A stretch of DNA of 64,000 nucleotides from the NCBI RefSeq assembly GCF_029626035.1, contig NZ_JARUBE010000003.1, forward strand, positions 4,774,001 through 4,838,000, given 5' to 3'. This DNA is from Micromonospora sp. WMMD980 (lineage in GTDB: Bacteria; Actinomycetota; Actinomycetes; Mycobacteriales; Micromonosporaceae). Under the pieces are notes generated by a model. That model did no database searches. It was not told the origin of the DNA and saw only the letters and a list, made by a program, of their open reading frames with translations. Position 1 is the first letter of the stretch; each line of letters opens with the position of its first letter. This document shows, piece by piece, positions 27,525-36,900 of this stretch. Position numbers and translations under genes: made by a program.

Positions 27525-27824
27525 ATGACCACCCCGTCCACCCCGACCCGGGGCTACACCGCCAGCAAGGACCAGCTCCTCGCCCGGCTCCGTCGCGTCG
27601 AGGGGCAGGTCCGGGGCATCGAGAAGATGGTCGAGGACGACCGCTACTGCATCGACGTGCTGACCCAGATCTCGGCCATCCAGGCCGCGCTGGACAAGGT
27701 CGCCCTGGGCCTGCTCGACGGCCACGCCCGGCACTGCATGCACGAGGGCGCCGCCGAAGGCCGTGCCGACGAGATGGCGACCGAGATGATGGCCGCCGTG
27801 GGCCGCCTCATGAAGCGCGGCTGA
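27525..27824 (+). CDS. csoR: CsoR-family copper-sensing transcriptional repressor
   Basis: A 99-residue all-helical repressor: LLARLRRVEGQVRGIEKMVE is the family hallmark, and the Cu(I) ligands Cys-His-Cys are found at DRYCIDVL and HARHCMHEG. It represses the divergent copZ operon and itself through the adjacent dyads. No ribosome site precedes ATG 27525, and a TATCCT hexamer ends six bases upstream, which suggests a leaderless transcript. There are also typical basic residues for DNA binding in helix 1. Confidence 0.94.
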   Translation: MTTPSTPTRGYTASKDQLLARLRRVEGQVRGIEKMVEDDRYCIDVLTQISAIQAALDKVALGLLDGHARHCMHEGAAEGRADEMATEMMAAVGRLMKRG

Positions 27825-27951
27825 CCCCCTCCCCCCGTGGGGCTGGCTACCATGGCCCGGCGACGAACGGGCGTGGCCAGCACGCGCCCGCGCCGGCCGA
27901 GGACCAGTCGGGCCGGCGACCGGGTCGCGCCGTCGACAGTTGGGAGACGCC

Positions 27952-29253
27952 GTGGGCGCCGACCACAGCCGTCCCGCCCCCGCGCCGCCGCGCGTACGCC
28001 GGCTCCTCGTCGCGACAGTGGTGCCGCTCTTCGTGCTCACCGTCGTCGCGGCGCTGGCGCTCTGGCCCCGGCAGGGGCCGGAACCGGCGGGCGGCGAGAA
28101 CGTGCCGCGCCACCACGGCACGGTGACCCGGGTGGTGACCGAGCCCTGCCCGCCGACCCCGGAGGCGCCGACGGGCGCCGCGGGACGGTGCGGCACCGTG
28201 ACCGTCGCCGTGGAGCAGGGCCCTGACGCGGGCCGGCAGGTCGAGACGCCGATCCCGGACGGCCCCGGCGCGCCCCGGGTCGAGGTCGGCGACAAGGTGA
28301 TCCTGGTCGAGCTGACCGACCCGGCCGATCCGACGGTGAAGACCTACAACATCGCCGAGCATCAACGCGGGACGTCGCTGATCTGGCTGGTGGCGCTCTT
28401 CGCGGCCGCGATCGTGGCGTTCGGCCGCTGGCGCGGGCTGGCCGCGCTCGGCGGGCTGGTGGCCAGTTTCGCCATCCTGCTCGGCTTCGTGCTGCCGGGG
28501 ATCGGCGCCGGCCGGTCCCCGCTGCCGGTGGCGATCGTCGGCGCCGCGCTCATCATGTTCGTGGTGCTCTACCTGACGCACGGGATCAGCGCGCAGACCT
28601 CGGTGGCCGTGCTCGGCACACTCGGCAGCCTGGTGGTCACCGGCGTGCTCGGCACGCTCGCCACCGGCGCCACCCACCTGACCGGCTTCGGCAGCGAGGA
28701 CGCCACCACACTGTCCATGTTCCAGGGTGACGTGGACCTGCACGGGCTGCTGCTGGCCGGCATCATCATCGGCTCGCTGGGCGTGCTGGACGACGTGACG
28801 GTCACCCAGTCGGCGACCGTCACCGAGCTGGCGCGGGCCAACCCGGGGCTGTCCCGGCGGCAGCTCTACCGGGCGGCCACCCGGGTCGGCCGGGCACACA
28901 TCGCGTCCACCGTCAACACCATCGTGCTCGCCTACGCGGGCGCCTCGCTGCCGCTGCTACTCCTCCTGGTCGCCGACTCCCGCCCGGTCGGCGAGATCCT
29001 CACCAGCGAGTTCCTCGCCCAGGAGATCGTCCGCAGCGCGGTGGCCACGCTCGGCCTGATCGCCGCCGTACCGCTGACCACCGCGCTGGCCGCGGTCGTC
29101 ACCACCGCCGGGCGGCGCGGGCCGGACGCGGACGCCGCGTCGCCGCCCACGGCCCGGCCGCCGCGCGGGCCGAACGAGGCGCTGGAGGCGCTCGGCGGCG
29201 GGTCCGCCGCGCGACGGCCCGGCGAACCGAGGAGTACGGAGGCCACATGGTGA
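27952..29253 (+). CDS. YibE/F family membrane protein
   Basis: A 433-residue multispanning protein. An N-terminal helix (about 18-38) and a beta-rich extracytoplasmic region with Cys (EPCPPTP, GRCGTVTV) are followed by eight or so helices. Family motifs include YNIAEHQRGTSLIWLVALF, LGVLDDVTVTQSATVTELAR and RVGRAHIASTVNTIVLAYAG. The function of YibE/F is unknown; transport is assumed. GTG 27952 was chosen for the GGGAG before it; TTG 27940 is an in-frame alternative. The Pro/Gly-rich tail is cytoplasmic. Confidence 0.88.
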   Translation: MGADHSRPAPAPPRVRRLLVATVVPLFVLTVVAALALWPRQGPEPAGGENVPRHHGTVTRVVTEPCPPTPEAPTGAAGRCGTVTVAVEQGPDAGRQVETPIPDGPGAPRVEVGDKVILVELTDPADPTVKTYNIAEHQRGTSLIWLVALFAAAIVAFGRWRGLAALGGLVASFAILLGFVLPGIGAGRSPLPVAIVGAALIMFVVLYLTHGISAQTSVAVLGTLGSLVVTGVLGTLATGATHLTGFGSEDATTLSMFQGDVDLHGLLLAGIIIGSLGVLDDVTVTQSATVTELARANPGLSRRQLYRAATRVGRAHIASTVNTIVLAYAGASLPLLLLLVADSRPVGEILTSEFLAQEIVRSAVATLGLIAAVPLTTALAAVVTTAGRRGPDADAASPPTARPPRGPNEALEALGGGSAARRPGEPRSTEATW

Positions 29254-29374
29254 CACTCCGCAGCGTGACGGCCGACGTCAAACGCGATCCTGCTCACGCT
29301 GGGCAATGTCGAATTCTCGCGATTGGTCGGCTTCCGGACGTAGATCCCCGGTCGGGATCTCGGGTAACCTCGCC

Positions 29375-29536
29375 CCCGGTCACCGCCGAAGGCGCGCACC
29401 GGCGCCTGCGGTGCCGCCGCCCAATCGCCTCCGGGCGAACCGGGGAACCAGGTACATGGGGTGAATCCGCGCGAGCGGTAGGGGCCGCTTCCGTCCCGAA
29501 CCCGTCAGCTAACCCGGTCGGCGGTCGACGGAAGGG
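29375..29536 (+). ncRNA. Cyclic di-AMP riboswitch (ydaO/yuaA class)
   Basis: The leader of the secreted coiled-coil gene carries the conserved blocks of this class in order: CGAACCGGGGAACCA (29436-29450), GGGGTGAATCCG (29458-29469), TAGGGG (29479-29484) and CCCGAACCCGTCAGCTAACC (29495-29514). A stem pairs CTTCCGTC (29488-29495) with GACGGAAG (29527-29534). The latter overlaps the GAAGGGA ribosome site of the GTG at 29543, so ligand-dependent folding could block translation. In actinomycetes such switches often control cell-wall hydrolases. Outer limits are approximate. Confidence 0.88.
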
Positions 29537-29542
29537 AACACT

Positions 29543-30568
29543 GTGACGGCACCCCTGCGCCGCTGGTCGACACCCGTGGTGGCCGTGCTCGCCGCGTTCG
29601 CCGTGCTGGTCGGGCCGACCTCGGCGACGGCCGCCCCGCACGCCGCCGCTCCCAAACCCTCCGGGCACGCGGAGGACGACGAACCGCCGCTCATCACCGA
29701 GGCGATCGACTCCGCCAACCGGTCCTACCTCCAGGCGAAGTCGAAGCTCGCCAAGTCGCAGGAGCGCCAGAAGCGGCTGACCGCCGAGAAGGCGGCGGCC
29801 GAGGCCGAGCTTGCGGCGCTCAGCCCGCAGGTCAACCAGATCGCCGCGCAGTCCTACCGGACCGGTCGGATGGGCGCGATGGCGATGCTGCTGGAGAGCC
29901 GGTCGCCCGACTCGTTCGTCGAACGCGCCAGCGCCCTGGACGAGCTCAACCTCTTCAACGCGCAGCGGCTCGCCGCCATCAACGCCGCCAAGACCCGCGC
30001 CGAGCAGGCCCAGATCGCCGCCGACGCCGAGGTGCGCGAGCAGGAGAAGCAGACGAACGCGATGGCCCGCGAACGGACCGCGGCGCAGAAGGCGCTGAAG
30101 CTGGTCGGCGGCCTGGGCTTCACCGGCGGTCTGGTCTCGGCGACCTCGCCGGTCGCCAGGATCGGTCCCGGCCGCACCGCCGACGGCGGCTGGAAGGCGG
30201 AGTCGTGCAGCGAGAACGACCCGACCACGTCCGGTTGCGTCACGCCGCGCACGCTGCACGCCTACAAGGAGGTCAAGCGCGCCGGCTTCGACCGCTTCGT
30301 GGGTTGCTACCGACCGGGCGGGCCGTGGGAGCACCCCAAGGGCAGGGCCTGCGACTGGTCGCTGCAGAACAGCGGCTTCTCGCCGTGGCACAACAACGAC
30401 ACCCGCAGGTACGGCAACGAGGTGGCCGCCTTCCTCATCCGCAACGCGGACCGGTTGGGCATCTACTACGTGATCTGGAACCGGCAGATCTGGTTCCCGG
30501 CGACCGGCTGGAGTTCCTACAGCGGGCCCTCCAACCACACCGACCACGTGCACATGTCGCTGCTCTGA
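29543..30568 (+). CDS. Secreted coiled-coil cell-wall-associated protein
   Basis: A 341-residue exported protein. Signal peptide 1-31, then a long coiled coil (about 50-190) resembling the N-termini of NlpC/P60 and RipA-like hydrolases, then a C-terminal domain (about 225-341) like the actinomycete ARB-07466 type: CVTPRTLHAYKEVKRAGF, RACDWSLQN, NHTDHVHMSLL. His and Asp residues in DHVHMS and ACDWS could bind metal as in LAS-type peptidases. Control by the c-di-AMP riboswitch links it to cell-wall or turgor homeostasis. Start GTG 29543. Confidence 0.85.
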   Translation: MTAPLRRWSTPVVAVLAAFAVLVGPTSATAAPHAAAPKPSGHAEDDEPPLITEAIDSANRSYLQAKSKLAKSQERQKRLTAEKAAAEAELAALSPQVNQIAAQSYRTGRMGAMAMLLESRSPDSFVERASALDELNLFNAQRLAAINAAKTRAEQAQIAADAEVREQEKQTNAMARERTAAQKALKLVGGLGFTGGLVSATSPVARIGPGRTADGGWKAESCSENDPTTSGCVTPRTLHAYKEVKRAGFDRFVGCYRPGGPWEHPKGRACDWSLQNSGFSPWHNNDTRRYGNEVAAFLIRNADRLGIYYVIWNRQIWFPATGWSSYSGPSNHTDHVHMSLL

Positions 30569-30583
30569 CCCGACCGGCACGAA

Positions 30584-30615
30584 GAAAAGGGGCCGCCCGA
30601 GGGCGGCTCCTTTTC
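30584..30615. terminator. Bidirectional hairpin terminator with A/T flanks
   Basis: GAAAAGG-GCCGCCC pairs with GGGCGGC-CCTTTTC around a GA loop, with one mismatch. Its TTTT on the plus strand follows the coiled-coil gene and its complement serves the convergent carbonic anhydrase. It is the most classical terminator in the window. Confidence 0.85.
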
Positions 30616-30628
30616 GGGTTTCCGCGAC

Positions 30629-31282
30629 TCAGCCGGCGAGCGCCGGGTCCGCCGGCGCGGCCGGCGCGGGCAGCGCGGCCGGGGACTGCGCCACCGTCCG
30701 CACCTCGCCGCCGCTGAGCCGGTACGACATGCCGACCACCGCGCACGACCCGCCGGCCACCCGCTCGGCGAGCACCGTCGAACGGGCCAGCAGGGTCTCC
30801 ACGATCTGCGCGATGTGGACGTCGACGATCCCGTCCAGATCCTCGATGCCCTGCCGGGCGGCGCGGAGCAGGCTGGGCGACACGGCGTCCACCACCGCGC
30901 CCAGGTGCCCGGCCGGGGCGGAGCCGGTGCGGACCGCCTCACGGGCCGCCTGGACCGCGCCGCAGGAGTCGTGACCGAGCACCACCACGAGCGGCGTGCC
31001 GAGCACGGTCACCGCGTATTCCACGCTGCCGAGCACCTCGGGGCCGGCGGTGTGGCCGGCGGTGCGCACCACGAAGAGGTCACCGAGACCCCGGTCGAAG
31101 ATGATCTCGGCGGCGAGCCGGGAGTCGGAGCAGCCGACCACCACCGCGAACGGGTGCTGGCCCTCGGCGACCGCCGTCCGGCGTCCGGCGTCCTGGTTCG
31201 GGTGCTGCGGCACACCGGTGACGAACCGGTGGTTACCGGCACGCAGTTCGCCGAGTGCCTCGTCGGGGGTGGCCGGGATCAT
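30629..31282 (-). CDS. Beta-class carbonic anhydrase
   Basis: A 217-residue cytoplasmic enzyme interconverting CO2 and bicarbonate. The zinc ligands are seen as Cys in VVGCSDSRLAAEII, His and Cys in LGHDSCGAV; the catalytic Asp-Arg dyad is in CSDSR. A substrate-pocket run VVRTAGHTAGPEVLGSVEYA is typical. The C-terminal Pro/Ala tail is variable. ATG 31280-31282 is the only sensible start. It is divergent from the winged-helix regulator. Confidence 0.94.
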   Translation of the reverse strand: MIPATPDEALGELRAGNHRFVTGVPQHPNQDAGRRTAVAEGQHPFAVVVGCSDSRLAAEIIFDRGLGDLFVVRTAGHTAGPEVLGSVEYAVTVLGTPLVVVLGHDSCGAVQAAREAVRTGSAPAGHLGAVVDAVSPSLLRAARQGIEDLDGIVDVHIAQIVETLLARSTVLAERVAGGSCAVVGMSYRLSGGEVRTVAQSPAALPAPAAPADPALAG

Positions 31283-31449
31283 CGCTGCTCACCTCGTTCT
31301 CGCGCGGAACGACCAGGCCGGCGGCGGTGTCGGCCACGCGACCCACAGTCACACGCGGCCGAAGGCACGTCAAGATTTCGTGATCCGCATTTCATACGTC
31401 GCCGTTCGGACTCCCGCCGGGTCCGGGCACCGGCCGGGGACGCCATACG

Positions 31450-31791
31450 ATGACCACCATGGCGACCACACCAGGCGAGGACGGGAGCCGCCGCAACTGG
31501 ACCTTCCTCACCAACCACGGGCACGTGCTGCTGGCCATCGCGCGCAACCCCACCGCGCGCCTGCGGGACGTGGCCGACGAGGTCGGCGTCACCGAGCGGG
31601 CCGCCCAGGCCATCGTCGCCGACCTGGAGAGCGGCGGCTATCTCCACCGCACCCGGGTGGGCCGCCGCAACGAATACACCATCAACCCCAGCGGTCGCTT
31701 CCGGCACCCGGCCGAGGCCGACCAGCAGGTGGGCGCGTTGCTCGACCTCTTCGCCAGCGAGCCGGTCAAGGACGACACCGGCGACGCGTGA
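31450..31791 (+). CDS. Winged-helix transcriptional regulator (MarR/ArsR-like)
   Basis: A 113-residue protein with a single winged-helix domain: NHGHVLLAIARNPTARLRDV, helix-turn-helix VGVTERAAQAIVADLESGGY and the wing LHRTRVGRRNEYTINPSG. No effector-binding domain or Cys-metal site is seen. Start ATG 31450 (ATG 31459 is an alternative). Its target is unknown. The divergent carbonic anhydrase and the downstream mycosin gene are candidates by position. Confidence 0.85.
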   Translation: MTTMATTPGEDGSRRNWTFLTNHGHVLLAIARNPTARLRDVADEVGVTERAAQAIVADLESGGYLHRTRVGRRNEYTINPSGRFRHPAEADQQVGALLDLFASEPVKDDTGDA

Positions 31792-31851
31792 CAGCGGCCG
31801 GGCGGCCCGCCCGTGCCCGCGCGCCGACGCTCGCGACGGTAATCTCACCGC

Positions 31852-33090
31852 GTGCGCGACAGCTTGCGGCCGAACGGGACGACGGGGCGCGTCCCCACCG
31901 GGCACCGGATCAGGTCCGTCCTCTCCGGAGCGGCGGTGACCGCGCTGCTCGGCGCGGCGCTGGCGGCACCCGCGCCCGCCGCGGCCGCGCCGGCCTGCGG
32001 CCCCACCGGCGGCCCGGCTCCCACCGAAGTGCCCTGGGCGCTGAGCCGGCTCGACCCGGCGGCCGCCTGGCGGGTCGGCAAGGGAGCGGGCGTCACGGTC
32101 GCGGTCGTCGACTCCGGCGTCTCGCCGAGCCACCCGCTGCTGCGCGGCCGGGTGCTCCCCGGTGAGGACTTCAACCAGTTGGTCCACCTCAAGGGGCAGT
32201 GCGACCTGGTCGGCCACGGCACCATGGTGGCGGGCATCATCGCCGGCCGAGAGGGCAGCGGCTCGCCCTACACCGGCATCGCGCCGGAGGCGCGAATCCT
32301 GCCACTGCGGGTGCTCGCCGAGAACAAGGAGAACTTCGACCCGGACGTGCCGGGCGAGATCGGGCGGGCGATCCGCTGGGCCGTCGACCACGACGCCGAC
32401 GTGGTCAACCTATCCCTGGTCACGCTCGACGACCCGGCGCTGAAGTCGGCCGTCGACTACGCGCTCGGCAAGGGCGTGGTCGTGGTGGCGTCCGCCGGCA
32501 ACCGGCAGGAGAACCGGGAGGACCGGCCGGCCTACCCGGCGGCCTATCCCGGGGTCATCGCGGTCGCCGGCATCGACGAGCAGGGCGGCCACGTCGGCAG
32601 CTCGGTCAGCGCCGACTACGTGGACATCGCCGGCCCCGGCCTGAACATCGTCGGCCCGGCCCCGCGGGGGTCCGGCTACCGCGCCGAGCCGCAGGGTGGG
32701 ACGAGCTTCGCCACCGCGTACGTCTCGGGCGCCGCCGCGCTGGTGCGGGCGGCGCACCCGGACATCAGCCCGCAAGAGGTGGCCTACCGGCTGACGCGCA
32801 CGGCCGACAACCCGCCCGAGGGGCACAACGCCCAGGTCGGGTACGGGATGGTCAACCCCTACCGGGCGGTGACCGGGCTGCTGGGCACGCGGACGGATCC
32901 GCCGCTCGGCGCGATGCCGGCCCCCGCGCCGCACGCCGACCCGCTGGCCTGGCAACGCACCGTCGCGGTCTGGGTCGCCGTCGTCGGCGCGCTGCTGGCC
33001 GGCGTCCTGCTGACGTTGCGGCCGATCCTGGTGCGCGGGCGGCGGCGCGGCTGGCGCCCCGGCCGGCGCGACCTGCCCCGGGGCGCCTGA
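31852..33090 (+). CDS. mycP: Type VII secretion mycosin (S8 serine protease) MycP
   Basis: A 412-residue subtilisin-like protease: signal peptide (about 20-47), catalytic Asp in VAVVDSGVSPSHP, His in GHGTMVAGIIAG, Ser in GGTSFATAYVSGAAALV, and a C-terminal transmembrane helix (about 372-394) with an Arg-rich cytoplasmic tail. Cys pairs near the start (PACGPTG) and before the His (KGQCDLVGHG) fit the mycosin fold. In type VII systems it sits on the outer face and is needed for secretion and for processing of substrates. GTG 31852 start. It marks one edge of the locus. Confidence 0.93.
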   Translation: MRDSLRPNGTTGRVPTGHRIRSVLSGAAVTALLGAALAAPAPAAAAPACGPTGGPAPTEVPWALSRLDPAAAWRVGKGAGVTVAVVDSGVSPSHPLLRGRVLPGEDFNQLVHLKGQCDLVGHGTMVAGIIAGREGSGSPYTGIAPEARILPLRVLAENKENFDPDVPGEIGRAIRWAVDHDADVVNLSLVTLDDPALKSAVDYALGKGVVVVASAGNRQENREDRPAYPAAYPGVIAVAGIDEQGGHVGSSVSADYVDIAGPGLNIVGPAPRGSGYRAEPQGGTSFATAYVSGAAALVRAAHPDISPQEVAYRLTRTADNPPEGHNAQVGYGMVNPYRAVTGLLGTRTDPPLGAMPAPAPHADPLAWQRTVAVWVAVVGALLAGVLLTLRPILVRGRRRGWRPGRRDLPRGA

Positions 33091-33172
33091 CCGGACGGGT
33101 TCCGGGGCCGGACAGGCGCCGCGGCCCCGCCCGGCGCGAGCCGGAACGGAGCCGCGGCGGACCCGTCGAGGG

Positions 33173-33454
33173 TCAGTTGCCCCAGACCTTGGAGTTGCTC
33201 ATCTCCGTGGTCATGTAGTTCTCGCGGGCGATGCCCACCGCGCCGCCGATCTCGTTGAGGACCTTGTTGATGTCCCGCACGGCGGCGTCCCACTGGGCCT
33301 GGTGCTGCTGGTAGGCGACCCGGTCCTGGCCCTCCCACTCGAGCTTCGTCAGCATGGCCCGCAGCGTGTCCAGCTTCTCGTCGAGGGTCCGCGAGATGGC
33401 CTGCATCTGCTGGTTGCTGCTCTCGAGGACAGCGTAGTCAACCTTGATGCTCAT
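33173..33454 (-). CDS. WXG100 family type VII secretion protein (EsxA-like)
   Basis: A 93-residue helix-turn-helix hairpin protein with the turn motif WEGQ (about residue 40) and flanking heptad helices: VLESSNQQMQAISRTLDEKL and VAYQQHQAQWDAAVRDINKV. It ends SKVWGN. Such proteins are secreted as heterodimers by EccC and are needed for the export of other substrates. ATG 33452-33454. It is located 28 bases after its WKG partner gene and is the last gene of the eccC operon. Confidence 0.92.
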   Translation of the reverse strand: MSIKVDYAVLESSNQQMQAISRTLDEKLDTLRAMLTKLEWEGQDRVAYQQHQAQWDAAVRDINKVLNEIGGAVGIARENYMTTEMSNSKVWGN

Positions 33455-33482
33455 CGATTCCTCCTCTGCCTGTCTTCGCGGA

Positions 33483-33791
33483 TCACGGGTTGAGCGCAGC
33501 GTGGAACTTGTCCAGCATCTGCTGCTGCTCCTCGTCGTTGACCTGGTGAGTCGTGCCGGACTTGTCGAGCAGGTCCGCGATGTTGTCCATCGCGGTCAGC
33601 AGCTTGGCAGTGTCCTCGGTCCAGCGGTTCATCAGGCTCTGGAAGCCCGTGGAAGCCTGGCCCTTCCAGGCCATGGCCAGGTCGTCGACCACATTCCACA
33701 GCTTCTTGAGCTCGCCGTCGACATCGCTGCGCGTGGACCGCACGTCACTCGCGGCGGTGTGCAGAGTCGCTGCACTGACCTCGAACGCCAT
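33483..33791 (-). CDS. WXG100 family type VII secretion protein (EsxB-like)
   Basis: A 102-residue WXG100 protein: helix 1 LHTAASDVRSTRSDVDGELK, turn WKGQ (about residue 42), helix 2 STGFQSLMNRWTEDTAKLLT. The extended C-terminal tail (VNDEEQQQMLDKFHAALNP) could carry the YxxxD/E-like export signal, though a clear Tyr is absent. It should pair with the adjacent EsxA-like protein. ATG 33789-33791 is followed 3' by the esxA-like gene and preceded by eccC, 206 bases upstream. Confidence 0.92.
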   Translation of the reverse strand: MAFEVSAATLHTAASDVRSTRSDVDGELKKLWNVVDDLAMAWKGQASTGFQSLMNRWTEDTAKLLTAMDNIADLLDKSGTTHQVNDEEQQQMLDKFHAALNP

Positions 33792-33997
33792 GCTTCACAC
33801 CCTTCCGTCATGTTGTGGCGGCGGATCCGCCGCGCCCCTCCCCCGCGGCAAGGCGAACACACCCCACCGACGGACACTTCATCCGAACCGTAGCGGACGA
33901 CGTCCAGCCCGCGCAGCCCTGCCGTCCCATCGTCGAATTCCGACAGGACAACGCGATCCGGCCGGCACCGTACGAGTTGGACGGTGCCTCACCGAGG

Positions 33998-36900
33998 TCA
34001 GGCCGGCTCGGCCCACGCGGTCTGGATCAACTGCTGGCCGTCGCGGCGGCGCACGAGCGTGCCCCGCCCCGGCGGCTGCGGGCTGGGTCGCAGATTGCCG
34101 AAGACCGCGCCCTCCTCCCGGCTGCCGGACATCAGCAGGCCCGGCGAGTCCAGCTCGCGCAACCGTTGCAGCACCGGCTCGTAGAGGGCCCGGGCCACAC
34201 CACCCACCCGCCGCGTGACGATCAGGTGCAGGCCGATGTCCCGCGCCTGCGGCAGCAGCTCGTGCAGGGCGCTGAGCGGGTTGTTGCCGCCGGAGGCGAC
34301 CAGGTCGTAGTCGTCCACCAGGATGTAGAGCTCCGGCCCCTTCCACCAGCTCCGGTCGCGCAGCTGGGCGGTCGTCACGTCCGGACCCGGCAGCCGGTTC
34401 TGCAGGGCGCTGCGGATCGAGCCGAGCCCCTGACTGAACACCTGGTTGGACGGCGCGTAGTCGAGCAGGTGGTCGCCCTCGACCGCGCCCAGCAGGCCAC
34501 GCCGGTAGTCGGCGATGACCAGCCGCGCCTGGGCCGGCGTGTAGCGCTCGGCGATCCCCCGGGCGATCAGCCGCAACAGGTTGGTCTTGCCGCACTCGGC
34601 GTCGCCGAAGACGGTCAGGTGCGGCTCGCTCGAAAGGTCGAGGTGGACCGGGGCCAGCGCCGACTCGTTCACCCCGACCGGGATGCCCGGGGCCGCCCGG
34701 TCGACCACCCGGGCCAGCTCGTCGACGGTCAGTCTGCGCGGCAGCAGCCGCACCTTCGGCGCCGGCCGGCCCGGCCAGTTCGTCGCCACGTGCCCGGCCA
34801 GCGCGACCGACGCCTCGGTCAGGTCCTCGATGTCGCGCCGGCCGTCGATCCGCGAGATCGCGGTTAGGAAGTGCAGCTTGTCGCGGGTCAGGCCGCGCCC
34901 GGGCGCGCCGACCGGCACGTTCTGCGCGGCCCGCCGGTCGATCTCCGACTCGGACGCGTCGCCGAGCCGCAGCTCCAGCTTGGTGCCGAGCAGGTCCCGC
35001 ATGTTGATCCTGATCTCCGCCCAGCGCACCGCCGTGATCACCACGTGCACGCCGAAGCCCAGGCCCCGGTTGGCCAGGTTGGTGACGGTCTGCTCCAGCT
35101 CCTCGTACTCCTGGCGCAGCGTGTTCCAGCCGTCGACCACGAGGAAGACGTCACCGAACGGGTCGTCGGCGAACTCGCCGGCGGCGCGCCGCCGGCGGTA
35201 GCTGGCCACCGAGTCGATGCCGTGCTGGGTGAACCGGTTCTCCCGCTCGTCGATCACGGCGACCACCTCGGCCACCGTGCGGCGGACCGCCTCGGTGTCG
35301 CGCCGGCCGGCCACCCCGGAGGTGTGCGGCAGCCCCTCCAGGCTGCGCAGCGCGCCGCCGCCGAAGTCGAGACAGAAGAACTGCACCTCGCGCGGGGTGT
35401 GGGTGAGGGCCAGGGCCGCCAGCATCGAGCGCAGCATGGTGCTCTTGCCGCTCAGTGACGCGCCCACGATCACCACGTTGCCGCCGGCGCCGGCGAGGTC
35501 GACCATCATCGGGTCGCGGCGCTGCTCGTAGGGTCGGTCCACGATGCCCACCGGGACGGCCAGCCGACCGCGACCCGGCCAGTCGGCGGTGGTCAGGCCG
35601 AACGTCGGGTGCACGCTCAACGGGGGCAGCAACTCGGCCAGCCCGGACGGCTCGGCCAACGGCGGCAGCCAGACCTGGTACGCCGGCCGGCCCCGGCCGT
35701 TGAGCTGCGCGATCAGCACGTCCAGCATGGACAGCGCCTTGCCGTCGCCGGCCCGGTCCGGCTCCGGCGCGGCCTCGGCCGGCGTGGGCAGCGCCGGCAC
35801 CGGCACGTAGTCGATGCCGTACGGCACGATCCGGCGCTGCACCTGCGCCCGGGCGGAGCGCTGCGCCTGCCCCGGCGCCCGGTACGGACCGGACACGTAG
35901 GCGGCCCGGAACCGCAGCATGGTGGCCGTGTCGGTCTTCAGGTAGCCGTGCCCCGGCGCGCTCGGCAGCTCGTACGCGTCCGGCACACCGAGCACGATCC
36001 GGCTCTCCACCGCCGAGAAGGTGCGCAGGCCGATCCGGTAGGACAGGTGGGTGTCCAGCCCGCGCAGCTTGCCCTCCTCCAGGCGCTGGGAGGCGAGCAG
36101 CAGGTGCACGCCGAGCGACCGGCCGAGCCGGCCGATCATCACGAACAGGTCGATGAAGTCCGGCTTGGCGGCCAGCAGCTCGGAGAACTCGTCGCAGATG
36201 ATGAGCAGGCTGGGCATCGGCTCCAGCGGTTCGCCGGCCGCCCGCGCCTTCTCGTAGTCGTAGCGGGAGACGTAGTTGCCGGCCGCCCGCAGCACCTCCT
36301 GCCGGCGGGTCATCTCGCCGGCCAGCGCGTCGCGCATCCGGTCGACCAGCGGCAGCTCGTCGGACAGGTTGGTGATCACAGCGCTGGTGTGCGGCAACGC
36401 GTCGAGCGAGGCGAACGTGGCGCCACCCTTGAAGTCGACCAAGACGAAGTTGAGCTCCTCCGAGGAGTGCGTCACGGCCAGCGCGCCGACCACCGTGCGC
36501 AGCAGTTCGCTCTTGCCGGAGCCGGTCGCGCCGATGACCAGACCGTGCGGGCCCATGCCCTCGTGCGCGGACTCCTTGAAGTCGAGCTCGACCACGTTGC
36601 CGTCCGGCCCCAGGCCCAGCGGGATGCGCAACCGGTCGCGCTGGCTGCGCGGGCGCCACGTCGACCGGGTGTCCACGGTGGCCGCGTCGCCGACCCCGAG
36701 CAGGTCGGGCAGCTCCATGCTGCGGGCCAGCGGCTCGTCGGTGCTGGCGCCCTGCTGCTGGGAGAGCCGGAACGGGGCGATCTGCCGGGCCAACCCCTCC
36801 GCCGCGGTCAGGGTCAGCCGGTCCGGCCGGCCCAGCCGGGAGGACGTGGCGCCGCGTACCAGGTCGAGCCCGTTGCCGTCCCCGGCGTCCAGGCAGAGCA

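Noticed and set aside
33091..33172. Possible terminator between mycP and the EsxA-like gene
   Set aside because: Only short imperfect dyads (GTTCCGG/CCGGAAC) with poor geometry are seen, so no call was made.
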